Below, piece by piece: positions 24,552 through 31,882 of a DNA stretch of 38,943 nt. The first letter of the stretch is position 1, and every line of letters begins with the position of its first letter. The DNA comes from Phoenicibacter sp963588595 (GTDB taxonomy: Bacteria > Actinomycetota > Coriobacteriia > Coriobacteriales > Eggerthellaceae), in the NCBI GenBank assembly GCA_963588595.1, contig CAVAIA010000013.1, positions 1-38,943 on the forward strand, read 5' to 3'. Position numbers and translations under genes: made by a program. The notes below the pieces were generated by a model. The model had not been told where the DNA came from, made no database searches, and saw only the letters and a program-made list of their open reading frames with translations.

Positions 24552-24812
24552 ATGGGGATTATGAACAATTTTAACGACGATGACGACAAAATCAATTTTA
24601 ACCCTGGTCAATATAGAGTTTTGCAAATTGTGCTGCGCGAAAAGTTTATCGGAAAAGGCTCAAAAAACTTTTCAGAGATCGAAGACGTTTGCAACAAGCA
24701 ATATGCTGACGGATATCGTCTTCATACATTTGCGCAATCAACAGCTCAATCTCAAGGCTTCGCCGGCGGCGACCGCACCATTTGCAACCTTGTGTTTGAG
24801 AAGATAAATTAA
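24552..24812 (+). CDS. Small DUF4177-like protein
   Basis: The 86-residue protein begins MGIMNNFNDDDDKINFNPGQYRVLQIVLREKF and ends CNKQYADGYRLHTFAQSTAQ...GGDRTICNLVFEKIN. The ADGYRLHTF segment and the final strand LVFEK resemble DUF4177-type small alpha/beta proteins, whose role is unknown. The frame is open upstream to 24498, but AAAGGA seven bases before the ATG at 24552 selects this start. It is a single gene with its own promoter, convergent with the toxin-immunity operon (three bases between stops). Confidence 0.6.
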   Translation: MGIMNNFNDDDDKINFNPGQYRVLQIVLREKFIGKGSKNFSEIEDVCNKQYADGYRLHTFAQSTAQSQGFAGGDRTICNLVFEKIN

Positions 24813-24815
24813 GGG

Positions 24816-25061
24816 TTAAGCATCACTCAATCCCATATCACGGATTCTCTCCTCACGCTCAAATTCAGAAGGAGAATAATCTAATATGGGAACAGTTCCG
24901 TCGTTGCTTTCAACGACTTCAAAACATTCTGGCGGGTAAAGATAATCATCTCCTGTTTCATCGATGATGCGATACCATTCTTTCTCGACAAAAATAACGT
25001 CATAAATTTTTCCTTGAATCAGCTCTAACGGGTCTGATTCGCCTAAAAATTTTACCTTCAT
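24816..25061 (-). CDS. Small SH3-like protein, probable immunity to the adjacent toxin
   Basis: The 81-residue protein has the pattern MKVKFLGESDPLELIQGKIYDVIFVEKEWYRIIDETGDDYLYPPECFEVV. This small beta-barrel-like family is often seen next to phage and polymorphic toxin genes. The ATG at 25061 overlaps the toxin stop as ATGA, which supports this start over the upstream GTG. Translational coupling directly after a toxin suggests immunity. That is an inference from order, as the sequence alone does not show it. Confidence 0.6.
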   Translation of the reverse strand: MKVKFLGESDPLELIQGKIYDVIFVEKEWYRIIDETGDDYLYPPECFEVVESNDGTVPILDYSPSEFEREERIRDMGLSDA

Positions 25062-25480
25062 CTTTCTAACCACACTTTCACTTTAAACTTAACTTTACCA
25101 ACACTCTTTTCTTCAAACCAATGAACCTCAGCCTTCCTTGGTCTACCATAAAAATCTAGAGTTCCAATTCCTTTAACATGCATCCAATTTTTGGGTCGGC
25201 CTCCATACTCACTCACTAAACCAGCCAAAGTTTTGGACCTCAATTTATTCCTTACGCCGTGTCCGGCAAAAGTTTGAACATAATGTATTTCAGTGCCTTC
25301 AATAAACTTAAAAGAAGCTCCACTATGACTGTCTTTAACGTTATAGTTTAACGCAGCAGCTCCAAGACTTCTACCAATTCTAAAAGTCTTATGGTTTAAA
25401 AAAACAGGAAGTTGAGAATTGGTAGTTTTAGAGCCAATAGTTAACCCGAAGCCAAACCCTTTTGAAATTCCTCCTCCCAT
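25058..25480 (-). CDS. Polymorphic toxin type 50 domain protein
   Basis: The 140-residue protein is dominated by a domain (about residues 58-140) with the Ntox50 pattern: FIEGTEIHYVQTFAGHGVRNKLRS, LVSEYGGRPKNWMHVKGIGTL and KAEVHWFEEKSVGKVKFKVK. This domain normally sits at the C-terminus of long phage MuF-like or secreted toxins and is thought to be a nuclease. Here it has only a 57-residue glycine-rich lead with no signal peptide or secretion domain. A GGAGGAG site and a TAATG overlap with the upstream gene show tight coupling. Possible readings are an orphan cartridge, a phage remnant, or an intracellular toxin-immunity module. Confidence 0.7.
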   Translation of the reverse strand: MGGGISKGFGFGLTIGSKTTNSQLPVFLNHKTFRIGRSLGAAALNYNVKDSHSGASFKFIEGTEIHYVQTFAGHGVRNKLRSKTLAGLVSEYGGRPKNWMHVKGIGTLDFYGRPRKAEVHWFEEKSVGKVKFKVKVWLER

Positions 25481-26121
25481 TAGCTCCTCCTTTTGTGTTC
25501 GATCTTTGTTTTACAATCAATGACAATATATGTAACGTCATTTTCTTCGAGAACTTTTAACACGAACTGTGTCAAAGAACCATAAATTATTACAAGTTTC
25601 GGCCTTAAACGTAAAACTGTTTCTAATAAGCCCTTCTCAAAAAACTCTCTAGAAGTTCTATTCTTTATACATCCAAGACTTCCCAGCGAGATGACAGATC
25701 CCTTAGGCAAACCATCAAAACAAAAATCAAAGGTTCTTTCATCTCCAAAACGAACATTAGGAATTACTTTACATCCTCGTCGTTGCAAATAATTACCGAT
25801 AAGCCTGCCCCTCCAGCAATTCCATCTTTGCAACTCAAGTGGCATGTCAATATACATGCTGAAATCGGGTGTAATGATCCCATCGAATTTCTCAAGAATC
25901 GGAATATAAATGTTTGCCTTTTCCCATACTTTTTCAAACCTCTCGTCTCCCTCATAAAAACAAACCCATTGATTTCTACTCGCTTTTCGATTCGGAATCA
26001 CATCCGAGAACCTTGAAAGTTTCTCTGGAGGAATACCTTCAAATTTTTCAATTACTGGCATTTCATGTTTTCCAACATATGAAGCCCCTTCCATCAACCA
26101 TTCATTCTTTGTTTTTGCCAT
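25480..26121 (-). CDS. DUF4417 domain protein
   Basis: The 213-residue protein shows the DUF4417 pattern: FDGIITPDFSMYIDMPLELQRWNCWRGR, GCKVIPNVRFGDERTFDFCFDGLPKGS and the SLGSLGCIKN strand, ending with a LVIIYGSL segment. The family is found in phages and mobile regions of Gram-positives; its function is unknown. An AAGGAG site precedes the ATG at 26121; the open frame continues upstream only across the promoter. It is the first gene of the operon, with the toxin start overlapping its stop as TAATG. Confidence 0.75.
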   Translation of the reverse strand: MAKTKNEWLMEGASYVGKHEMPVIEKFEGIPPEKLSRFSDVIPNRKASRNQWVCFYEGDERFEKVWEKANIYIPILEKFDGIITPDFSMYIDMPLELQRWNCWRGRLIGNYLQRRGCKVIPNVRFGDERTFDFCFDGLPKGSVISLGSLGCIKNRTSREFFEKGLLETVLRLRPKLVIIYGSLTQFVLKVLEENDVTYIVIDCKTKIEHKRRS

Positions 26122-26161
26122 ATGTATTCTCCTTTCTGCAAAATTAATAATTCCAAAACCC

Positions 26162-26190
26162 ATTATCTGACCTGCTGGAATTGCGAACAA
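26162..26190 (-). promoter_or_regulatory. Promoter of the DUF4417-toxin-immunity operon
   Basis: On the minus strand TTGTTC (26185-26190) and GATAAT (26162-26167) are exactly 17 bases apart, about 40 bases before the DUF4417 ATG. This lies between the operon and the divergent XRE regulator. Confidence 0.5.
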
Positions 26191-26302
26191 TTGCGGGTTT
26201 GTTGATTATTGGTAGCCTGTAGCGTGTTGCACAAAAGTGAAACCTTGGTTATGCAAAAGCAAAATTAAATTCAATAATTGGTGAAGATATATATATATAC
26301 AG

Positions 26303-26311
26303 TGATATAAT
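26303..26311 (+). promoter_or_regulatory. Extended -10 promoter of the XRE regulator
   Basis: TGATATAAT is a TG-N-TATAAT extended -10. It lies 45 bases upstream of the regulator start, directly after an alternating TA run (26288-26299). No -35 is needed for such promoters. Confidence 0.55.
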
Positions 26312-26355
26312 TTACTTCATATTTAGAACTCACATGTTTGAAAGAAGGTTTATCC

Positions 26356-26853
26356 ATGAATGAAGGCTCATCAATAGGTAGAAATATTCGTGAAGCAAGG
26401 GCTAAAAACAACTTGACGCAGCGAGCACTTTCGGAAAAAGCACAAATGTCGCAAACTCAGCTTAGCGATTACGAAAATGGCAACAAAACTCCGAGCTTAT
26501 TTTCGTTGGCAAAGATTGCAAAAGCATTGGACACAAGCATTGATGAATTGTTTTACGGTGATGCGAGCGTTTCTTTTATAACCTCTGCTCCTGACAAAGG
26601 TTCCATTATCGTAAATTCTTTCGTAGCTTTATGGGAAGAGGATGTAATCGATACTTATAGAACATTGAATGACCCCGAAATAGATGAACGTGAGGTTATT
26701 TTGGGAAATTATTCATATGCAATCAGAAGACTCTTTGAAAATCTCGATGAGTTCGAAACTAATAAAAACACTTACCCGAACCCAGAAGAATATTTAAAGT
26801 ATGTCAAACAATCAGTTGCAAATGAGATAAATGGCCAATCACAACTTGGTTAA
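26356..26853 (+). CDS. XRE family transcriptional regulator
   Basis: The 165-residue protein has an N-terminal Cro/cI helix-turn-helix (about residues 6-62): IGRNIREARAKNNLTQRALSEKAQMSQTQLSDYENGNKTPSLFSLAKIAKALDTS split over the usual five helices. The C-terminal 95 residues are acidic and helical, with no recognised sensor domain. The AAGAAGG site selects the ATG at 26356 over the TTG at 26338. The gene diverges from the DUF4417-toxin operon and could regulate it or itself. No clear operator palindrome was found between them. Confidence 0.85.
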   Translation: MNEGSSIGRNIREARAKNNLTQRALSEKAQMSQTQLSDYENGNKTPSLFSLAKIAKALDTSIDELFYGDASVSFITSAPDKGSIIVNSFVALWEEDVIDTYRTLNDPEIDEREVILGNYSYAIRRLFENLDEFETNKNTYPNPEEYLKYVKQSVANEINGQSQLG

Positions 26854-26891
26854 GACTTGATCAAACTTATCAATCGAACCTTCAAAACGAT

Positions 26892-27350
26892 TTAGAAGTC
26901 TAAGGGCTTGCACTCAATCCCATATTCAACGCTATATTCATCTTTTAAAAATTTTAAAAAGTCTTTGGGAGTCATAACTTTTACTTTGGAATTCTTAAAG
27001 CCTTGCACATCGCGAGTTAAAAGAAAGTTAGCATTATTGTCCTCAGCGGTCTTTGCAATCATAAAATCTTCAACGTCGCTCCAATCTGATTGAAGAGCAG
27101 GAACTAGATTCCGCTGTTCAACATCCACAACGTCAAAAAAATTAAGAGACGCAATCGCTCTGCGTCGCAACTCTTTTTCAGAAGCAAACTTTCTCAAAAC
27201 AAACATTGCATCAAGATAAGATTGAACAGAAACATGCAAGCTCACGTCACCAAAATATTTTGCAATGCAAAGTTGTTTTACCTCTTCAACAAAAGGCTGC
27301 CTGTTAGCAAGCTTGTCAATTAAGATATCTGTATCAAGAAAGAGCTTCAT
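26892..27350 (-). CDS. PIN domain toxin (VapC-like ribonuclease)
   Basis: The 152-residue protein has the PIN layout. MKLFLDTDILIDKL gives the first acidic residues (Asp6, Asp8). The downstream DWSDVEDFMIAKTAEDNNANFLLTRDVQGF block carries the later acidic residues of the magnesium site. The closing strand VKVMTPKDFLKFL is also typical. PIN toxins cut RNA. Its start overlaps the antitoxin gene by 17 bases, the standard antitoxin-first arrangement. Confidence 0.85.
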   Translation of the reverse strand: MKLFLDTDILIDKLANRQPFVEEVKQLCIAKYFGDVSLHVSVQSYLDAMFVLRKFASEKELRRRAIASLNFFDVVDVEQRNLVPALQSDWSDVEDFMIAKTAEDNNANFLLTRDVQGFKNSKVKVMTPKDFLKFLKDEYSVEYGIECKPLDF

Positions 27351-27645
27351 AATTGTCCTTCATCTCCCTAGACAATTCTTCTTTAAAATCAAAATTTTCT
27401 GGCAAGTTTAAGGCTTCTTCTTCAAAAGAAAACATTTGATTAAACTTGCGTGCTTCTTTGCCAACTAATTCTTTTTTTCCAGGTTTGATAGGAATGCAAT
27501 TTTCTGATGGCAATTTTTCAGACTCAATGACATACTCAAACGCAGCTCGCACTAAATCGCTGACGTTTGAATCGATGTGCTTGAGCTTTTTAACGCCACG
27601 CTCATAAAGATCGTTTGGAATCCTTGCTGAAACCATTGTCGACAT
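27334..27645 (-). CDS. Ribbon-helix-helix antitoxin
   Basis: The 103-residue protein begins MSTMVSARIPNDLYERGVKKLKHIDSNVSDLVRAAFEYV, a ribbon-helix-helix DNA-binding domain of the RelB/DinJ type. The C-terminal half is acidic and would wrap the PIN toxin. The AGGAGGTC site before the ATG at 27645 fixes the start; the longer open frame runs through the promoter. The operator at 27666-27682 supports autoregulation. Confidence 0.85.
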   Translation of the reverse strand: MSTMVSARIPNDLYERGVKKLKHIDSNVSDLVRAAFEYVIESEKLPSENCIPIKPGKKELVGKEARKFNQMFSFEEEALNLPENFDFKEELSREMKDNYEALS

Positions 27646-27665
27646 AATTTGACCTCCTAATCTTT

Positions 27666-27702
27666 TGTCATACAGTATGACATATAAAGAATCGTTTGTC
27701 AA
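27666..27702 (-). promoter_or_regulatory. Toxin-antitoxin promoter with palindromic operator
   Basis: On the minus strand a perfect TTGACA (27697-27702) and CATACT (27674-27679) are 17 bases apart. A perfect 17-bp palindrome, TGTCATAC-A-GTATGACA (27666-27682), covers the -10. This is the standard layout for repression by the antitoxin or the complex. Upstream, 27703-27892 holds no gene that I can support. Confidence 0.8.
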
Positions 27703-27892
27703 GAGATATCAGAGAGCCTATGTATCTGCTAAATTTTTACCTTCTATAAAATGCTAATAATGGTATAACCAATGGCTTTATGATGTGAATTTCGCAGAAG
27801 TGTTTGAATAATATCGCTGGATAAGGCGAATGGCCAAAATCGACATCACTTTCTAGCGAAAACACAACCCTATAAAAAATCAAATCTCATTC

Positions 27893-28231
27893 CTAAACCG
27901 CATCAACCCCTTTCTCACCTGTCCTAATGCGGATTACTTCATCAACTGGTGTCACAAATATCTTCCCATCCCCGACTTCACCGGTACGCGCATTCTTACA
28001 TATCAGGTCAACAATTTCGTCCACTCGCTCCTCAGTTGTGATTATCTCGAACCTAATTTTTGGGACTGTGTTTAGCATAACCTCTTGCCCGCGGTAGAAT
28101 TCTTTCCACCCATGTTGAGAACCGCAACCCATAACTTGAGAAATCGTCATGCCGCCAACATTATTTTGAGACAAGACTTCTTTTAAAGTCTCTAGCTTCT
28201 CTGGTCTAACAATAGCTGAAATTCTTTTCAT
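27893..28231 (-). CDS. glnK: PII signal transduction protein
   Basis: The 112-residue protein begins MKRISAIVRPEKLETLKEVL and has the T-loop GWKEFYRGQEVMLNTVPK. It also has the NARTGEVGDGKIFVTPVDEVIRIRTGE ATP-binding segments and is of exact family length. It senses ATP/ADP and 2-oxoglutarate and gates AmtB. Residue 51, the uridylylated tyrosine in enterobacteria, is valine here, so control by GlnD at that site is excluded. The ATG at 28231 is preferred because GAGGGAA lies at the proper distance; a GTG two codons earlier is too close. It follows amt by 20 bases. Confidence 0.93.
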   Translation of the reverse strand: MKRISAIVRPEKLETLKEVLSQNNVGGMTISQVMGCGSQHGWKEFYRGQEVMLNTVPKIRFEIITTEERVDEIVDLICKNARTGEVGDGKIFVTPVDEVIRIRTGEKGVDAV

Positions 28232-28251
28232 TTTCACTTCCCTCTTCTCAC

Positions 28252-29526
28252 CTAGTCAAGTCCAACATAGGCTGGATATGCTGACTCTCCATGCTCTGAG
28301 ACGTCCAAACCAAGCGCCTCTTCATCTTCAGAAACACGCAAATTGCCGCCAAAGATTGCTTTAACGATCAATCCAATGATAATGTCTAAAAGACCAACAT
28401 AAATTATCGTCACAAGAATTCCTGAAACTTGGCTTATCAACAAACTTGGATCTCCAGAGTAAATTAAGCCACCATATTCTGTCCATGAAAGTTCTGGCAC
28501 GCAAAAAACTCCTGTCAAAATTCCACCGACAATTCCGCCAACTGTGTGACATCCAAACGCGTCCAACGCATCGTCATAACCAATTTTCCTCTTTAACCAG
28601 GAAATTGCAAAATAACATATTGGAGACACGATTGCTCCCATCAAAATTGCCGATAGAGGCTCGACAAAACCCGCAGCTGGAGTGATGGCAACAAGACCCG
28701 CGACAAGTCCTGTTGCAGCGCCAACTAAAGTCGCTTTGCCGTTTTTTACCTTCTCAACAATTAACCACGAAACCAAACCTGCCCCTGAAGCAACAACCGT
28801 GTTTAAAACAGCGAGAGCCGCCACTCCATCAGCAGCAAATTGAGACCCACCATTAAAGCCAAACCAACCAAACCAAAGAAGTGCCGCGCCGAGAGCCACG
28901 AATGGAACGTTGTGGGGGCGGTAAGACATAACTCCATAACCTTTTCTTTTCCCTAGCAAGGAAGCTAAAATTATCCCAGTTAATCCAGAGGAGATGTGAA
29001 CAACATCCCCTCCAGCAAAATCAAGAGCCCCAATCACCTCTCCGATTAGACTTCCATCTCCTCCCCACACCATATGAGCTAGAGGAGGATATACTACTAT
29101 TGTCCAAATACCCAAAAACAAGCATACAGCGCCGAACTTCATTCTGCCCGCTAAAGCACCTGTTATGATCGCAGTCGTTATCATGCAAAATGCCATTTGA
29201 AAGAAAACATCGACAATTATCGGGTAAGAATCGTGAGATAATGCTGATTCGTTTTGTTCGAGCACGCTTGAAACAAATCCATTAAGTCCAATTTGGTCGA
29301 AACCCCCAAAGAAAGGCAAACTCCCATCGCCCCCATATGCAAACGACCAGCCAAATAGCGCCCAAGTTAAAGCGACAATCCCAACAGAGACGAAGACCAT
29401 AATCATTGTGTTAACAACATTTTTTCTTCTAGACAACCCGCCATAAAAGAACGCCAAACCAGGAGTCATTAACAAAACAAGCATAGCACTAATAATCATG
29501 AAAGCAGTGTTTCCAGAATCGAACAA
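28252..29526 (-). CDS. amt: Ammonium transporter
   Basis: The 424-residue protein has about 11 membrane helices of the Amt/Rh family. FDSGNTAFMIISAMLVLLMTPGLAFFYGGLSRRKN opens it. FWFGG-like pore parts are seen in LWFGWFGFNGGSQF, and DDALDAFGCHTVGGIVGGI contains the twin-His region. The frame is open upstream to 29571, but an AGAGGTGAG site, seven bases before a TTG at 29526, gives the family-typical start, so I use TTG. The amt-glnK order and spacing fit a standard nitrogen-controlled unit. Confidence 0.93.
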   Translation of the reverse strand: MFDSGNTAFMIISAMLVLLMTPGLAFFYGGLSRRKNVVNTMIMVFVSVGIVALTWALFGWSFAYGGDGSLPFFGGFDQIGLNGFVSSVLEQNESALSHDSYPIIVDVFFQMAFCMITTAIITGALAGRMKFGAVCLFLGIWTIVVYPPLAHMVWGGDGSLIGEVIGALDFAGGDVVHISSGLTGIILASLLGKRKGYGVMSYRPHNVPFVALGAALLWFGWFGFNGGSQFAADGVAALAVLNTVVASGAGLVSWLIVEKVKNGKATLVGAATGLVAGLVAITPAAGFVEPLSAILMGAIVSPICYFAISWLKRKIGYDDALDAFGCHTVGGIVGGILTGVFCVPELSWTEYGGLIYSGDPSLLISQVSGILVTIIYVGLLDIIIGLIVKAIFGGNLRVSEDEEALGLDVSEHGESAYPAYVGLD

Positions 29527-29605
29527 AACTCTCTCACCTCTTTCTTCTAAATAAATTGTTAAATTAATCATGATTATAAAAAGGTCTTAGGCGCTTTTTG
29601 CCAGC

Positions 29606-29632
29606 GTTTAACCATTTAATATAGAGTTAAAC
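29606..29632. promoter_or_regulatory. Inverted repeat upstream of amt
   Basis: GTTTAAC (29606-29612) and GTTAAAC (29626-29632) form a perfect 7-bp inverted repeat with a 13-base AT-rich spacer, 80 bases before the amt start. A TATAAT-like element (TTATAAT on the minus strand near 29574) lies closer to amt. A nitrogen regulator site is possible but not shown. Confidence 0.35.
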
Positions 29633-29680
29633 ATCTCGCAATAAGATTGAAACATATGTAAATTTTTAAGGAAGCTTAGC

Positions 29681-30445
29681 CTAGAGCAACTTTTCGTATA
29701 TCTCCCGATCTTTATCAAGAAAGACATTGAAGATAATTTGCTTCACATGCTCGCTATTTTTGATGAAGTCCTTGCAAACGCTAATTGCAATTTTAGCTGC
29801 CTCTTCATTGGGAAAATGGAACTCTCCCGTTGAGATGCAACAAAAAGCTATCGACTTCAAACCATTTTGCTCAGCCGCAAGCAAACAATTTTCATAACAT
29901 AACCCAAGAAGCTCTATATGTTCCTCTCTTAGCTGGCCACTTACAATCGGACCGACCGTGTGTATAACTTTTTTGCAAGGTAAATTAAAAGCGTCAGTGA
30001 TTTTAGCTTGTGCAAATGGCTCACTATATCCTTGCTCCTCAATTATTCTTGCGCAAGCAAGGCGGAGTTGAACGCCTGCATAAGTGTGAATGCAATTGTC
30101 GATGCACTTATGATTTGGAATCCAACAACCCGTAAGCCCACTATTTGCGGCATTTACAATTGCATCAACTTCAAGGCGCGTTATATCTCCTTGCCAAATC
30201 GATAAACCCTTGGGACATAAGCTAATCTCATCAAGCCTCACAACTCCTCGCTCTTCTAGCCTCTCTTGAAGATATTCATCTTGTATTTGCAAAAATTCCT
30301 TTGATGGCTCTTCGGCAGGTCTAACATTCAAAAGCCCTCGAAGAAGGGAGATTTGGTCTTCCTCACTTTTCGGAAGCGCAATTTCCTCTCCCCTCTCGCT
30401 AGCGAGATATTCAATCAACCATTTTCTTTTTTGCGCTTTGTTCAT
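29681..30445 (-). CDS. Zinc-dependent macrodomain ADP-ribosylhydrolase
   Basis: The 254-residue protein has an N-terminal helical extension (1-75) and a macrodomain. The domain shows LSIWQGDITRLEVDAIVNAANSGL, the Zn-macro insertion GCWIPNHKCIDNCIHTYAG with Cys and His ligands, and VIHTVGPIVSGQ and CISTGEFHFPNEEAAKIA. This is the Zn-macro class that removes ADP-ribose from proteins modified by class M sirtuins. A SirTM gene lies 1.4 kb to the right on the same strand, with a DUF4143 ATPase in between on the opposite strand. Its own start region has no strong ribosome site. Confidence 0.9.
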   Translation of the reverse strand: MNKAQKRKWLIEYLASERGEEIALPKSEEDQISLLRGLLNVRPAEEPSKEFLQIQDEYLQERLEERGVVRLDEISLCPKGLSIWQGDITRLEVDAIVNAANSGLTGCWIPNHKCIDNCIHTYAGVQLRLACARIIEEQGYSEPFAQAKITDAFNLPCKKVIHTVGPIVSGQLREEHIELLGLCYENCLLAAEQNGLKSIAFCCISTGEFHFPNEEAAKIAISVCKDFIKNSEHVKQIIFNVFLDKDREIYEKLL

Positions 30446-30591
30446 GGATTAATTTTAAGGCATTCGTTCATCCATTCTTTAAACGCGACTCAAAACTTCG
30501 TCTAAAATTCACATACTGTAAAGCATTGATATGATAATATGTAAAGTAAATAGCTAGAAATGTGTAAAGCGAAAAGATTGGAAAGTGTAAA

Positions 30592-31857
30592 ATGGAACAG
30601 ATTGAAGATGAGTATCTACCACGATTAGCTGACGTGCTTGTAGAAAAAAAATTGAAACAAACCGGGGCAGTGGTGATAAAGGGACCTAAATGGTGCGGAA
30701 AAACAATGACCGCACTCAAACACAGCAAAAGCGCGTTATTTATGCAAGATCCCGACACCTTAGAAAACAACATCGCGCTTGCAAGTGAAAAGCCTTCTCT
30801 TCTCTTAAAGGGCAACAAACCTAGGCTAATTGATGAGTGGCAAGAAGCACCTGCCCTTTGGGATGCAGTTCGATTTGCCATTGACAAAGAAAGACTAACA
30901 GGTGCTTTCATCCTGACTGGCTCCGCCACACCCAAAAAACGTCCTAAACACTCTGGAGCTGGGAGAATGGGGTTTGTGGAAATGAAAACTATGACATTAA
31001 GTGAATCACTTGTAAGTTCGGGCGCGGTTTCATTAAGTTCTTTGTTTTCCGACGAACCTCAAGTTGAAGAAGATGACTCACAATGCGACATCGAAAGACT
31101 TGCAAACCTGATAACTATGGGAGGTTGGCCAATTGCTGTAACAAATAAAGTGAATAATGTTGCTCTCGACTACATTAACGCAATAGTCAATTTTGACATT
31201 CATGATTGCGATGATGTTAAAAGAAATCCGAGAACAGCAAAAGAGGTTCTTCAAGAATATTCAAGATGCGTTTCAACGCAAGCGGGAATTGCAACAATGT
31301 CAAAAAACCTCAAAAATAAAGGTCACGAAATCTCAAGACCTACATTTATTGATTATATCGGAGCTTACAGAAAACTCAACATCATCGATGATCTTCCTTC
31401 TTGGCAACCCTCACTAAAATCTAAAGCAAGAACGACTTCAACCCCAAAACGCTACTTAACTGACCCCTCGCTTGCATGTGCATCTCTTAACCTTAGTCCC
31501 GGTATGCTGATCGACGACCTCTCAACAATGGGGCACTTTTTTGAAAACATGTGCTTGAGAGATATTACGGCTTACTGTTCAACATTCGGAGCCAACGTTT
31601 ATTTCTATCACGATTCTTCAGGATTAGAAGTAGATTGTGTTGTTGTAAACCCTCAAGGGAAGTGGGGTCTTATAGAAATTAAGCTTCGATCTGCTTGCCT
31701 AGAAAATGCCTCACAAGCATTAAACAAGGTTTGTGAAAAAATAGACAAGTCGCAAATTGGAGAGCCCGCCTTTAAAATAATAATTACTGGCTCAGGGTTT
31801 TCAAGAATTCAAAATGATGGAATCATCGTGTGCCCTATTACATGCTTGCGTGAATAG
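30592..31857 (+). CDS. AAA-family ATPase with DUF4143 C-terminal domain
   Basis: The 421-residue protein has a P-loop GPKWCGKTMTA (31-41), a Walker B-like PRLIDEWQEAP (about 77-87) and a sensor strand FILTGSATP. The C-terminal half is the DUF4143 type. It ends with FFENMCLRDI, then GLEVDCVVVNPQGKWGLIEIKL, an acidic pattern (Glu/Asp then E-x-K) reminiscent of restriction-endonuclease-like folds. The family is widespread and its role unknown. The gene is alone on the plus strand, divergent from the macrodomain gene and convergent with sirTM. A GGAAAG site precedes the ATG. Confidence 0.85.
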   Translation: MEQIEDEYLPRLADVLVEKKLKQTGAVVIKGPKWCGKTMTALKHSKSALFMQDPDTLENNIALASEKPSLLLKGNKPRLIDEWQEAPALWDAVRFAIDKERLTGAFILTGSATPKKRPKHSGAGRMGFVEMKTMTLSESLVSSGAVSLSSLFSDEPQVEEDDSQCDIERLANLITMGGWPIAVTNKVNNVALDYINAIVNFDIHDCDDVKRNPRTAKEVLQEYSRCVSTQAGIATMSKNLKNKGHEISRPTFIDYIGAYRKLNIIDDLPSWQPSLKSKARTTSTPKRYLTDPSLACASLNLSPGMLIDDLSTMGHFFENMCLRDITAYCSTFGANVYFYHDSSGLEVDCVVVNPQGKWGLIEIKLRSACLENASQALNKVCEKIDKSQIGEPAFKIIITGSGFSRIQNDGIIVCPITCLRE

Positions 31858-31882
31858 TTAACTTCGTCGCTAGCAAAATAGA

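Noticed and set aside
27703..27892. Possible decayed gene between the toxin-antitoxin pair and glnK
   Set aside because: Short readable pieces are interrupted by stops and match nothing I know; no RNA gene fold was seen either.
30468..30935. 155-codon minus-strand frame over the start of the DUF4143 ATPase
   Set aside because: Overlaps the P-loop coding region of the ATPase; no ribosome site and no recognisable product.
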